This document shows positions 1 to 8,142 of a stretch of 64,000 nt of DNA, one piece after another. The number at the start of each line of letters is the position of its first letter. The first letter of the stretch is position 1. The stretch comes from UBA9659 sp965208605 (GTDB lineage: Bacteria; Pseudomonadota; Gammaproteobacteria; Pseudomonadales; Azotimanducaceae), in assembly GCA_965208605.1 (NCBI GenBank), contig OZ242345.1, positions 496,001 through 560,000 of the forward strand, in the 5' to 3' direction. The notes under the pieces were generated by a model. The model saw only the letters and a program-made list of their open reading frames with translations, was not told where the DNA came from and ran no database searches. The translations under genes and the position numbers were made by a program.

Positions 1-245
1 GCGAACGGGAGTTCCAGTTATATCGACGCGGGCGCTATGCTGAGTTCAATCTCGCCATTGATCGAGGTACCAGATACGGCCTGCAGTCAGGGCACAAGAT
101 TGAATCTGTACTCGCCAGCATGCCGCCGATGGCGACCTGGAAGTATGATTGGCAACCCGAACCTGGGTCACCAGAAGCCCTGCTCTATGATGATTACCTG
201 CAGCCCCGGGACTGGCTCACCGAATTGACCGGGGCGGAGACTTGA
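1..245 (+). CDS. hemF: Oxygen-dependent coproporphyrinogen III oxidase (C-terminal part)
   Basis: The reading frame enters at base 3 and ends at TGA 243-245, so only about the last 80 residues are present. HemF oxidatively decarboxylates coproporphyrinogen III to protoporphyrinogen IX in haem synthesis, in the cytoplasm. The tail shows the family's hallmark order: YAEFNLAIDRGTRYGLQSG, then SVLASMPPMATWKYDW, then the closing PRDWL segment. The stop overlaps the TTG start of the next gene, so the two are probably translationally coupled. The N-terminal part lies outside the window. Confidence 0.93.
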   Translation, partial: EREFQLYRRGRYAEFNLAIDRGTRYGLQSGHKIESVLASMPPMATWKYDWQPEPGSPEALLYDDYLQPRDWLTELTGAET

Positions 246-1000
246 CCCGAGTCAGTCTGCTCCAGACCTCGGTAACCTGGGAGGACCCAGCAGAGAACCG
301 AGCGCATTTTGACGCGCTGCTACAAGGCATTGAAAGCGACATAGTGGTGCTGCCCGAGATGTTCAGCACTGGGTTTTCAATGGCGGCATCAACTCTGGCT
401 GAGTCCATGACGGGGCCTACGGTCAACTGGATGCAAGACACTGCAACCCGGGGCGGCTTTGTTCTCTGCGGCAGTCTTATCATCCGCGAAGGCGGTAAAT
501 ACTTTAACCGTTTTGTGTGCACCACAGGACAGTCCACCAGCAGCTACGACAAGCGGCATCTGTTCCGCATGGCAGAAGAAACAAAATACTATAGCCCCGG
601 CCAAGAACGCGTGGTGATTAACGCATCGGGCCTCCATATCTGCCCACAGATTTGTTATGACTTACGATTCCCAGCCTGGAGTCGCAATCTTGAAGCCTTT
701 GATCTGCTCATTTATGTTGCCAACTGGCCAGCAAGTAGAAGTGCTCAGTGGCGGACGCTACTAGCAGCCAGGGCAATAGAAAATGCCTGCTATGTTGTCG
801 GGGTCAACCGGATTGGCGTTGATGGCAATGATGTTGAATATACTGGTGCTTCCTGTGTCATTGATTATCAGGGCAAGCGACTACTAGACATGGCACATAG
901 AGATGCCCTCGCCTCTTGTGAGCTGGACCTGCCCCGCATGCATGAGTATCGTGCGGACTTTCCAGTACATCTTGATGCAGATAGGTTTCATTTTGAGTAG
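242..1000 (+). CDS. yafV: Omega-amidase, YafV/Nit2-type carbon-nitrogen hydrolase
   Basis: A 252-residue nitrilase-superfamily enzyme, about the length of E. coli YafV (256). Omega-amidases hydrolyse alpha-ketoglutaramate or alpha-ketosuccinamate to the 2-oxoacid and ammonia, for example to clean up products of glutamine transaminases in methionine salvage. The catalytic triad is visible: Glu39 in VVLPEMFSTGF, Lys104 in SYDKRHLF and Cys138 in CPQICYDLRFP. The start is TTG at 242, overlapping the hemF stop; no better start lies near. The substrate is inferred from family resemblance only. Confidence 0.88.
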   Translation: MTRVSLLQTSVTWEDPAENRAHFDALLQGIESDIVVLPEMFSTGFSMAASTLAESMTGPTVNWMQDTATRGGFVLCGSLIIREGGKYFNRFVCTTGQSTSSYDKRHLFRMAEETKYYSPGQERVVINASGLHICPQICYDLRFPAWSRNLEAFDLLIYVANWPASRSAQWRTLLAARAIENACYVVGVNRIGVDGNDVEYTGASCVIDYQGKRLLDMAHRDALASCELDLPRMHEYRADFPVHLDADRFHFE

Positions 1001-1054
1001 TAACTTCCCATAATACCCCTACTCTTTCCCCGTCCTAACCAAAGAGGTGTGCTT

Positions 1055-2104
1055 GTGTTGTATTACCTGGGTGAACGGCTCGCTGAGCTAGCGGGACCCT
1101 TCCGACTTTTTACCTCATATTTCTTTCTCGCTGGTCTAGGCACAGCTGCCGGAGGGCTGCTCAGCTGGTGGCTCTTACCTCGATTCTGGCACCTCCTGCC
1201 GAAGGACAGAGGCAAGAAATACGCCATTGATGCCGAACAAAGCATCGGCAAACCTATCTCTGGTGGGCTGGTATTCATCCCGGTGTTTATCTTTTTATGT
1301 CTGCTGGTGGTGCCTTTTAATTGGAGTTTTGTCGGTATCCTGGCGTGTATGCTCATTGCTATGAGCGTGGGTTATTGGGATGACAAATCCAAATCCGGTT
1401 GGAGTGAGTATCGTTTGGGTGCCATTGACCTGGTGGTCGCCCTCGCCGCTTCCATATCGATCTGCCAATTTAATAGTTATACCATCTGGCTGCCTTTTTA
1501 TAAGGATGCGATTGAAGTGGCGCCCGGCTTATTTATTTTCGGCTCAACCCTGCTTATCTGGGTGTCAATCAATGCCACCAACTGTACCGATGGTGTGGAT
1601 GGCCTCTCAGCAGGGCTCTCAGGAATGGGTATTTTTTTCCTCGGGGCAATTCTCTACGGCATTGTCGGGCATGCGGATATTGCCGGCTATTTGTTGGTGC
1701 CTCACTATGAGGCCGGGGCTGATTGGGCGATTATGGCTTTTGTGATGATTGGTTGCCTGACCGGTTATCTCTGGCATAACAGTTATCCCAGTGCCGTGCT
1801 GATGGGAGATGCCGGCTCCAGACCGGTGGGGTTGCTGCTCGGCGTTCTGGTACTGGCGTCTGGCAACCCCTTTCTTATCTTGGTGGTTGCCTTTGTGGTG
1901 CTGGTCAACGGCGCAACCGGGCTGCTCAAGGTGGTGCTGCTCCGGTTTTTCAGAATCGGTATCTTCCAGCAAATTCGCTACCCGCTGCACGATCATGTGC
2001 GCCATAGCATGGGCTGGTCCAATACTCAGGTGCTAGTCCGGTTTATGCTCTTGCAAGCAGTGGGTACGCCTATATTGATGGTGCTACTGCTAAAAATTCG
2101 CTGA
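1055..2104 (+). CDS. MraY-like phospho-N-acetylmuramoyl-pentapeptide-transferase family protein
   Basis: A polyprenyl-phosphate sugar-1-phosphate transferase with about ten hydrophobic segments. MraY moves phospho-MurNAc-pentapeptide onto undecaprenyl phosphate to make lipid I. Visible family signatures are GKPISGGLVF near residue 66, the DD pair at 109-110, NCTDGVDGLS with Asp179 and Asp182, and MGDAGS with Asp252. The usual MraY His-rich PIHHH motif is replaced by PLHDHVRHSMGW. The gene stands apart from any dcw cluster and follows an amidase. GTG at 1055 is preferred over GTG 1049, because AGAGG at 1043-1047 is 7 nt from 1055 but only 1 nt from 1049. It could be the organism's MraY or a paralogue acting on another lipid-linked sugar. 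Confidence 0.8.
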   Translation: MLYYLGERLAELAGPFRLFTSYFFLAGLGTAAGGLLSWWLLPRFWHLLPKDRGKKYAIDAEQSIGKPISGGLVFIPVFIFLCLLVVPFNWSFVGILACMLIAMSVGYWDDKSKSGWSEYRLGAIDLVVALAASISICQFNSYTIWLPFYKDAIEVAPGLFIFGSTLLIWVSINATNCTDGVDGLSAGLSGMGIFFLGAILYGIVGHADIAGYLLVPHYEAGADWAIMAFVMIGCLTGYLWHNSYPSAVLMGDAGSRPVGLLLGVLVLASGNPFLILVVAFVVLVNGATGLLKVVLLRFFRIGIFQQIRYPLHDHVRHSMGWSNTQVLVRFMLLQAVGTPILMVLLLKIR

Positions 2105-2170
2105 GGCCAGGGGTGGGTCAACCCCGGGTCGCTTGCTGGTGCTCGTCACTTATAGATTAGGGATTAGCAC

Positions 2171-2998
2171 TTAGAGTGACAGTTCTTCTAGCCGCGCCAC
2201 AAAATCCTCATAGGTCACATTAACGCCCAGGTCAATTGCCTCAGTCGCAGTAATCTTGATGGTTGAGAAACGACCCGCAACCGCTTGCAAGATGACGCCC
2301 TGGGGCGCATTTTCCGAGCAGAGATAGAGGACTGCTGGACTCACCTGTTCAGGCTGCCCGCTTCTGGGATTGCTGAGATCTTTAGTCATTCGGGTAATCG
2401 CTCCGGGTGCCAGGGTGTTGACCCGGATGCCCTTCTGCTCCCCTTCTAAAGCCAAGACATTCATCAGCCCGATCAGACTCATCTTGGCACTGGCATAGTT
2501 GGACTGGCCAAAATTACCAAAAATTCCCGAGCCAGAACTGGTGAGCACCACCCTGCCCCAGCGGTTGTCCACCATCACCGGCCAGGCGGCTCGGGTGACA
2601 TAGACGGCACCCATGAGGTGCACCTCCAGCACGGCTTTGAAATTTTCCACAGTCATCTTGGAGAAGGTCTTGTCCCGCAGGATGCCGGCGTTGTTCACCA
2701 GAATATCCACCGTACCAAAGTGCGACAGCGCATCATCAATAATGCTTTGGGCGTCCTTTTCATCAGCAACCGAAGCCGTATTCGCTATGGCCGTGCCACC
2801 GAGGGCTTGGATTTCCTCGACGACCGCATGCGCAGTATTGCTGAGACCGGTGCCATCAATCCGGCCCCCTAGATCATTCACCAGGACCTTGGCCCCGCGC
2901 TTGGCAAATTCCAGGGCGTGGGAACGGCCGAGACCGCGTCCCGCCCCGGTGACCACAACGACCTTGTCTTGGAAATCTGTACTTTGAAAATCCGACAT
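2171..2998 (-). CDS. Short-chain dehydrogenase, HSD17B4/MFE-2-like (3-hydroxyacyl-CoA or hydroxysteroid type)
   Basis: A 275-residue classical SDR. The NAD(P)-binding motif VVVTGAGRGLGRSHALEFA is at residues 14-32, NNAG follows near residue 107, and the catalytic pair YASAK comes near 165 after a Ser-rich strand (VVLTSSGSG). The segment VLVNDLGGRIDGTG is typical of the dehydrogenase domain of peroxisomal multifunctional enzyme type 2, which oxidises 3-hydroxyacyl-CoAs. An acidic residue after the second strand (ND) suggests NAD rather than NADP. It stands alone, convergent with the MraY-like gene. The exact substrate cannot be read from the sequence; other beta-oxidation genes in the window agree with an acyl-CoA role. 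Confidence 0.85.
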   Translation of the reverse strand: MSDFQSTDFQDKVVVVTGAGRGLGRSHALEFAKRGAKVLVNDLGGRIDGTGLSNTAHAVVEEIQALGGTAIANTASVADEKDAQSIIDDALSHFGTVDILVNNAGILRDKTFSKMTVENFKAVLEVHLMGAVYVTRAAWPVMVDNRWGRVVLTSSGSGIFGNFGQSNYASAKMSLIGLMNVLALEGEQKGIRVNTLAPGAITRMTKDLSNPRSGQPEQVSPAVLYLCSENAPQGVILQAVAGRFSTIKITATEAIDLGVNVTYEDFVARLEELSL

Positions 2999-3110
2999 TC
3001 AATCCTCTGCAAGATTCTTAAAGGTAAGGGTTGTTAATGGCAAAGGTTGTCAAAGCCTCTGCTGAGAGGGTAACTTGTATAGCCTATAGAGACAAACAGA
3101 AGCATAACTT

Positions 3111-3240
3111 GCCGTCATTCTCGAGCTTGCTCGGGAATCCAGAGGAACAAAGGCAACCGCCTTGATATTCCCGCTACCCATCAAACGGGGTTCGGGGGAA
3201 ATCCAGTCATTGAATAACACATGCAAGAATGACGGCGGGG
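3111..3240. repeat. MITE/REP-like intergenic element with CCGTCATTCT inverted ends
   Basis: The element begins CCGTCATTCT at 3112-3121 and ends with the inverse AGAATGACGG at 3227-3236. Inside is the palindrome CGAGCTTGCTCG (3122-3133), then a conserved internal block GGAATCCAGAGGAACAAAGG starting near 3134, then TTGATATTCCCGCTAC. The same modules recur at about 5345, 52156, 54310, 58867 and 60231. No open frame or transposase is present, so it would be a non-autonomous repeat. Confidence 0.7.
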
Positions 3241-3303
3241 ACTGGCTTATGTACAATCCCTGATTATCAACCCACTAATGAAAAGCCAAGGGAGGTCCCA
3301 CCG

Positions 3304-3927
3304 ATGAACAGTTTTTTTGCTACGATTTTTTTTGCTACCAAACTTGCTAGGGGGCTGTTTGTTAGTGGACTGCTTGTTACCGTGCTGTTTGCTACCAGCA
3401 GCCCTAGTAGCGCCCGCGCGGCAGATGAGCACTGGGTCTGGGCGGCTCAGCATGCAGTAGGTAGCCGTCTGCCGGACTTCACCGCCAAGGATTCCCAAGG
3501 CAAAAAGCAAAGGCTCAGCGCACTTTTGGGGAAGCACGGCACCCTCGTCCTCTTCAACAGAAGCGCCGACTGGTGACCCTTCTGCCAGCGACAGCTCGTT
3601 GAGTTGTCATCAAGATATGCTGAGTTCAGCGCCCTCGACGTGGCGGCTGTCTCCTTGACCTATGATGCTGAGCAGCTCCTCGCGCGATTTGCTCGGAAGC
3701 ACCGCATAGCCTACCCGCTACTGAGTGATACCGGTTCCAAAGTTATCCGTGAATTAGGGCTGCTTGATGAAGGCCAGACCCCCGGAACAAGATATTATGG
3801 TATTCCGCATGCCGGTATATTTCTGCTTGATAAAGACGGCATGATCCGGGCGAAATATGCAGAAAAAGATTATCGAAAAAGACCCCTGCTGGACGACATC
3901 CTGGATGATATTCGCAAGCTGCTATGA
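3304..3927 (+). CDS. Predicted selenocysteine-containing redoxin (exported peroxiredoxin/thioredoxin-like)
   Basis: Read through one in-frame TGA (3574-3576), this gives a 207-residue redoxin with Sec91. The start is ATG 3304 behind an AAGGGAGG ribosome site. Residues 1-40 form a signal peptide ending near ARA-A. The redoxin fold follows: RLPDFTAKDSQG (55-66), GTLVLFNRSADW, then U91-P-F-C94, where relatives have CxxC. The frame continues without interruption for 116 more codons, with the family's later landmarks (VAAVSLTYDAEQL, YPLLSDTGSKVIRELG, IPHAGIFLLDKDGMI). A hairpin of the bacterial SECIS kind follows the TGA. Family knowledge: Sec often replaces the reactive Cys of UxxC redoxins. Inference: a periplasmic peroxide or disulfide reductase. 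If Sec is not inserted, the product would stop at 90 residues. Confidence 0.82.
3574..3608 (+). promoter_or_regulatory. Sec UGA codon and candidate bacterial SECIS hairpin
   Basis: After the TGA at 3574-3576, bases 3590-3597 (GACAGCTC) pair with 3601-3608 (GAGTTGTC). This makes an 8-bp stem with one G-U pair and a 3-nt loop GTT (3598-3600). The loop begins with G and lies 22 nt after the UGA. Known bacterial SECIS elements have a small apical loop with a conserved G roughly 16-37 nt after the UGA, where SelB binds. The fit was found by eye; no folding energy was calculated. Confidence 0.7.
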
Positions 3928-3963
3928 ACCCGCCATACTGGCGACTTTTGGGGAATCCCACCT

Positions 3964-5331
3964 ATGACCTGGCTACAACCTATTGAATCCTTGCTGATTA
4001 CCTTCGGAGACCTTGCCTGGGGTCCCTGGCTCCTCTTCCTGATACTCGGTGGCGGTGCTTATTTTGTCTTCTTGTCCCGGCTCCTGCCTTTCCGGTATCT
4101 GGGACATAGTATTGCGCTGATTAGGGGTAAATACCCGCCAGAGGGTCCCGGGGAACTCTCACATTTCCGCACCCTGATGAATGCGCTTTCCGGAACGATT
4201 GGCATGGGCAACATCGCCGGGGTCGCAGTGGCGATTTATGTCGGTGGACCTGGTGCCATCTTCTGGATGTGGATGACCGCTCTGGTGGGAATCATGACTA
4301 AGTTCTTTACCTGCACCTTGAGCGTCATGTATCGCGGTAAGGATTCCCAGGGCAATATCCAGGGTGGACCCATGTATGTCATCACCGAGGCCCTGGGTGC
4401 CAAATTTCGTCCGCTTGCCATCTTCTTCTGTATCGCCGGCATGATCGGCTGTCTGCCTATGTTTCAGATCAACCAGTTGGTGCAAACCATGCGCGAGGTG
4501 GTATTTCTGCGAGAAGGCTGGATCGATGCCGATGACAGCTTGCTGTTTAATATCATCATGGGTGTGTTTCTGGCACTGCTGGTCTTCGGGGTGATTTCTG
4601 GTGGGCTCTGGCGAATCGCTGGTGCCGCCTCCAAGTTGGTACCCAGCGCATCACTGCTGTATGTGGGCACTAGCTGCTACCTGCTAGTGGTTAATTTTAC
4701 GGTCATCCCGGAGTATTTGTGGCTCATTGTTAGCGATGCGTTCACTGGCACTTCCCTGCTTGGCGGTACCATCGGTGCGGCCATGAGCAACGGTATCCGC
4801 CGGGGGGCCTTCTCTAATGAGGCCGGGCTGGGCACCGAGTCCCTGGCGCATGGTGCGGCAAAGACTAATGAGCCGGTACGCGAGGGGCTGGTTGCCATGT
4901 TCGGGCCCATCATTGATACCATGCTGATATGTACGGCTACCGCGCTGGTTATTCTCATGTCGGGGGTCTGGCAAAGTGGCGACAGCAATGGCGTTACCAT
5001 GACTGCGGAGGCCTTTGAGGTTTTGCTTCCGGGGATCGGTTCCTGGATATTGGGTATCTGTATTTTTGTGTTCAGCATTACCACCGTGTTTACCTATACC
5101 TACTACGGCAACAAGTGTCTGGGGTTTCTTATCGGGGCTGAGCGACAGCATTACTATAACCACATCGTGGTCGCCATGGTGATGATCGCCAGCCTTGCTT
5201 CTCTGGATGCGATGGTCGGGTTGATCGACGGCGCCCTGGCATTGATGGCGATACCGACTATGGTGTCCACTATCATCCTTGCCCCCAAGGTGATGACCGC
5301 CGCGCGAGTGTATTTCAACAAGTTAAAATGA
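3964..5331 (+). CDS. Alanine/glycine:cation symporter (AGCS family)
   Basis: A 455-residue inner-membrane protein with about ten hydrophobic segments. AGCS proteins import alanine or glycine with sodium. Diagnostic segments are MNALSGTIGMGNIAGVAVAI (residues 72-91), IQGGPMYVI and GAFSNEAGLGTESLAHGAAK (about 280-299). It starts 36 nt after the predicted selenoprotein on the same strand, so the two may share a transcript, though no functional link is evident. The end is followed by a MITE-like element. Substrate preference (alanine, glycine or a D-amino acid) cannot be told from the sequence. Confidence 0.92.
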   Translation: MTWLQPIESLLITFGDLAWGPWLLFLILGGGAYFVFLSRLLPFRYLGHSIALIRGKYPPEGPGELSHFRTLMNALSGTIGMGNIAGVAVAIYVGGPGAIFWMWMTALVGIMTKFFTCTLSVMYRGKDSQGNIQGGPMYVITEALGAKFRPLAIFFCIAGMIGCLPMFQINQLVQTMREVVFLREGWIDADDSLLFNIIMGVFLALLVFGVISGGLWRIAGAASKLVPSASLLYVGTSCYLLVVNFTVIPEYLWLIVSDAFTGTSLLGGTIGAAMSNGIRRGAFSNEAGLGTESLAHGAAKTNEPVREGLVAMFGPIIDTMLICTATALVILMSGVWQSGDSNGVTMTAEAFEVLLPGIGSWILGICIFVFSITTVFTYTYYGNKCLGFLIGAERQHYYNHIVVAMVMIASLASLDAMVGLIDGALALMAIPTMVSTIILAPKVMTAARVYFNKLK

Positions 5332-5344
5332 AAATCATCCGAAC

Positions 5345-5465
5345 CCCGTCATTCTCGTCACGGGAATCCAGAGGAACAAAGGCAACCGCCTGTGGGGCAT
5401 TTACACAACAAGATGGTTCGTCGCTCTGGATGTAAGCCGGGGCAAGCCCGGGAATGACGGCGGGC
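5345..5465. repeat. MITE/REP-like intergenic element
   Basis: Inverted ends CCGTCATTCTCG (5346-5357) and GGGAATGACGGCGGG (5450-5464) flank the internal block GGAATCCAGAGGAACAAAGG (5363-5382) and GATGGTTCGTCGCTC, a segment seen again near 60395. The right end abuts the stop codon of the isovaleryl-CoA dehydrogenase gene. The element fills nearly the whole space between two convergent genes. Confidence 0.7.
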
Positions 5466-6643
5466 TACCGGGTTTCATTGAATAATTCACGGCCAATTAA
5501 CATACGTCTGATTTCTGAAGTGCCAGCGCCAATTTCATACAGTTTGGCATCGCGTAACAAACGACCCGTAGCATATTCATTCATATAGCCATTCCCACCC
5601 AGTGTCTGAATCGCCTGCAAAGCCATTTGCGTGGCTTGTTCAGAGGTATATAAAATAACCGCGGCGGCGTCTTTGCGGCTTTCCTCCTGTCGATCGCAAG
5701 CGCTAGCCACTGCATACAGAAAGGCTCGGCTGGCATTCAGCACTGTGTACATGTCGGCAATTTTCCCCTGCATTAACTGAAACTCACCGATCGCCTGGTT
5801 GAATTGTTTGCGTTCATGAATGTAGGGCAGAACAATATCCATACAAGCTTGCATAATCCCCACTGGCCCACCAGAAAGCACAGTACGTTCATAATCAAGG
5901 CCTGACATCAGGACGCGCCGGCCTTCGCCATCAAAACCCAGAATATTCTCCTCGGGGACTTCACAGTCTTGGAATACCAGTTCGCATGTGTTGGAGCCGC
6001 GCATACCTAGCTTGTCAAGCTTGGGTGCCTGGGAAAAACCAGGGTAGCTTCGCTCCACAATGAAGGCGGTTATGCCTCGAGATTGATCCTTCATGTCGGT
6101 TTTGGCATAAATGACATAGGTGTCGGCATCAGGACCATTGGTGATCCACATCTTGTTGCCGTTGAGTAGATAGACAGCGCCTTTTTTATCTGCCCGTAGC
6201 TGCATGCTGAGCACATCAGACCCGGCATTGGGTTCAGACATGGCAAGCGCGCCGATGTGCTCGCCTGAGCAAAGTTTTGGTAGATATTTACGTTTTTGTT
6301 CCGAACTGCCGTTCTTATAGATCTGGTTAACACAGAGGTTGGAGTGTGCGCCATAGGATAAGCCCACTGAGGCTGAGGCTCGGCTAATCTCTTCCATGGC
6401 AATCGCATGCGCAAGATAGCCCATGTTACTGCCGCCATATTCTTCATCAACCGTAATGCCCAGCAGGCCAAGAGCACCGAATTTACGCCAAAGATCGGCG
6501 GGGAAGATGTTATCTATATCAATTTGTTCTGCTCGCGGGGCAATTTCTGCTTTCGAAAATTGCTGAGTCATATCCCGCAGCATATTAATCTCTGCGCCGA
6601 GGTGATGTTGTAAGCTGGGGTAGGTAATGGTCCTTCTCCGCAT
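5465..6643 (-). CDS. ivd: Isovaleryl-CoA dehydrogenase
   Basis: A 392-residue acyl-CoA dehydrogenase oxidising isovaleryl-CoA to 3-methylcrotonyl-CoA in leucine breakdown and passing electrons to ETF. It resembles mitochondrial IVD closely: LSYGAHSNLCVNQ, GALAMSEPNAGSDV, WITNGPDADTYVIYAKTD and DAKLYEIGAGTSEIRR. The catalytic base is the IVD-type Glu252 in GLDYERTVLSGG, placed as in IVD and unlike medium-chain enzymes. ATG 6643 is chosen because the protein then begins like bacterial relatives, just before ITYPSLQHHLGAEINMLRD; a longer frame upstream has no family similarity. The other leucine-catabolism (liu) genes are not nearby. Confidence 0.9.
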   Translation of the reverse strand: MRRRTITYPSLQHHLGAEINMLRDMTQQFSKAEIAPRAEQIDIDNIFPADLWRKFGALGLLGITVDEEYGGSNMGYLAHAIAMEEISRASASVGLSYGAHSNLCVNQIYKNGSSEQKRKYLPKLCSGEHIGALAMSEPNAGSDVLSMQLRADKKGAVYLLNGNKMWITNGPDADTYVIYAKTDMKDQSRGITAFIVERSYPGFSQAPKLDKLGMRGSNTCELVFQDCEVPEENILGFDGEGRRVLMSGLDYERTVLSGGPVGIMQACMDIVLPYIHERKQFNQAIGEFQLMQGKIADMYTVLNASRAFLYAVASACDRQEESRKDAAAVILYTSEQATQMALQAIQTLGGNGYMNEYATGRLLRDAKLYEIGAGTSEIRRMLIGRELFNETR

Positions 6644-6820
6644 AGAGCAACAATTTAACAACTTCAGAGTACCAGATTTACCTAGATGACCTACCTGTAT
6701 TAGCATGGCTCTGGCTTGGGATAAAGCGGCACCTCCGGTTGATGATGTAACAGGAGCGGCGGGAATTGTATGTGTTATTCACTTCCCTTTGCTGTTGATC
6801 TGTAACTGCCCCACAGGCGA

Positions 6821-6903
6821 TTGACTTCGTTCCTCTGGATTCCCGACCCCCCAGTTATACCCCCGATGGCTGTGATAACTGGGGTGCCGAGAATGACGGC
6901 GCA
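6821..6903. repeat. Partial MITE-like element with hairpin module
   Basis: TTCGTTCCTCTGGATTCCC (6827-6845) is followed by a hairpin, CCCCAGTTAT near 6848 pairing with ATAACTGGGG around the centre CCGATGG, and by the right end GAGAATGACGGCG (6890-6902). The left CCGTCATTCTCG end is missing. It lies just upstream of tRNA-Pro. Confidence 0.6.
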
Positions 6904-6934
6904 AAAAGACAGACTTTGTTACAATCCCTCTCGT

Positions 6935-7011
6935 CGGGGTGTAGCTCAGCCTGGTAGAGCACTGCCTTCGGGAGGCAGGGGTCGTGAGTTCAAATCTCGC
7001 CATCCCGACCA
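6935..7011 (+). tRNA. tRNA-Pro (anticodon CGG)
   Basis: A 77-nt cloverleaf with encoded CCA (7009-7011). The acceptor stem is CGGGGTG with CATCCCG (one G-U pair). The D arm has AGCTCAGCCTGGTAGAGC. The anticodon stem CTGCC/GGCAG holds the loop TTCGGGA, giving CGG, which reads CCG proline codons. The T arm has GTTCAAATC. A TACAAT -10-like hexamer at 6920-6925 lies at a suitable distance upstream. The anticodon loop is the same as in E. coli tRNA-Pro(CGG). Confidence 0.96.
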
Positions 7012-7220
7012 ATCAATTTCAGCGGGCTTGATGCCGATGCAAACAGCCGTGCGCAAGCCTGGGCATGGTTGCCATCATCAACCCAGTTGTGGGGCTTCTG
7101 CCCCTCATCCCGACGATGCAGACCGTCCAGATAGGCGGGGTTAAAAGGCACCAGATTCTGATACAGTTCATTACTTTCTTCCAATGAAATATCAGACAAG
7201 GGTATAAATATCCTGGTCAT
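6990..7220 (-). CDS. Doubtful small hypothetical frame running into the tRNA
   Basis: A 76-codon frame starts at ATG 7220 and stops inside the 3' half of the tRNA-Pro gene. I recognise no family. The first 45 residues look protein-like (IFIPLSDISLEESNELYQNL, then FNPAYLDGLH), but there is no clear ribosome site and the last ten codons are antisense tRNA. It may be the decayed end of a former gene truncated at the tRNA. The stretch 7221-7443 shows nothing else I can name. Confidence 0.2.
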   Translation of the reverse strand: MTRIFIPLSDISLEESNELYQNLVPFNPAYLDGLHRRDEGQKPHNWVDDGNHAQACARLFASASSPLKLIGRDGEI

Positions 7221-7443
7221 TGCTAGCTCGGTTATTGCTGGATCAATCTGCTCAGCCCTAAGGAGCTCCTATTAAACAAAAACATCTATAAAAGAGAGTT
7301 GAAGAATAGTGGAAGTCCCCTGTATTAGTATGGAAAAGCATTGAATCGGCTAGTATGGAGTCACAATTAACCCGTGTAGCCTGTATCCTTCTCTACTCGT
7401 TTGCTTACTACAGTTTGCTCACTGAAACATTACCGGAGTGCCC

Positions 7444-8142
7444 ATGGCTAAGTGTGTTGCCATCGTTGAAGACGATATTGACCAGAGAAGCAATTATGTG
7501 GATGCCATCACCAAGAAGGGCTATCAGGTCGTTGCCTATGGCGACCGACAGGAAGCCTTAGCCGGGTTTGATGCTACCCTGCCCGACCTGGCTATTTTGG
7601 ATATTATCCTCGGCGATGAAATTGACGCCGGGTTTGAAATTTGCCGTGAATTGCTCGTCAAGTCGCCTTCATTACCGGTGATTTTTCTGACCGAAAGAAT
7701 TACCGAAATAGACAAGATTAGCGGTCTGCGCCTGGGTGCTTGGGATTACCTACCTAAGCCGATTTCTCTCAATTATCTTGCGGAACGAATCAGTTCGCTA
7801 CTGCGCATTAGTACCGTCAGAGCAGATGCCGCAGGGCATGTCAGTGCCGCAAAGACAGTCGGCGACATGTCCATTGATCAGGAAGCCTGGCTAGTGTCCT
7901 GGCAGGGGCAGCCGATCAATTTATCGGGTACTGAGTTCCGGATGCTGGCAAAATTGGTGCGCGTGCCGGGGCATGCCGTGTCTTATGACACCCTGATGGC
8001 TGCTACCATGCAATCATTGGTAACCAACAACACGATCAACACTCACATGCGGAACATTCGGAAAAAATTCGAAGGCATTGATGTGGATTTTGATTGCATC
8101 AAAAGCGAATATGGCTATGGATATCGCTGGGCATCCCGGTAG
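7444..8142 (+). CDS. pdsR: OmpR-family response regulator, PdsR-like
   Basis: A 232-residue regulator: receiver domain with acidic pocket EDD near residue 9, phospho-acceptor Asp53 in LAILDIILGDE and Lys105 in YLPKPIS, then a winged-helix DNA-binding domain (INLSGTEFRMLAKLV through NTHMRNIRKKFE). ATG 7444 is preferred to GTG 7438, because GGAG at 7434-7437 sits 6 nt before it. It overlaps the sensor kinase gene by about 30 nt. The kinase partner resembles the sensor of the proteobacterial dedicated sortase system, so this is likely PdsR. No sortase or LPXTG substrate gene is in the window, so target genes are unknown. Confidence 0.8.
   Translation: MAKCVAIVEDDIDQRSNYVDAITKKGYQVVAYGDRQEALAGFDATLPDLAILDIILGDEIDAGFEICRELLVKSPSLPVIFLTERITEIDKISGLRLGAWDYLPKPISLNYLAERISSLLRISTVRADAAGHVSAAKTVGDMSIDQEAWLVSWQGQPINLSGTEFRMLAKLVRVPGHAVSYDTLMAATMQSLVTNNTINTHMRNIRKKFEGIDVDFDCIKSEYGYGYRWASR

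Noticed and set aside
3229..3576. Reading the redoxin as a nonsense-mutated pseudogene or as two genes split at TGA 3574
   Set aside because: The frame is otherwise perfect on both sides, the TGA replaces exactly the active-site Cys, and an SECIS-like hairpin follows. The second part has no start codon or ribosome site of its own in a sensible place.
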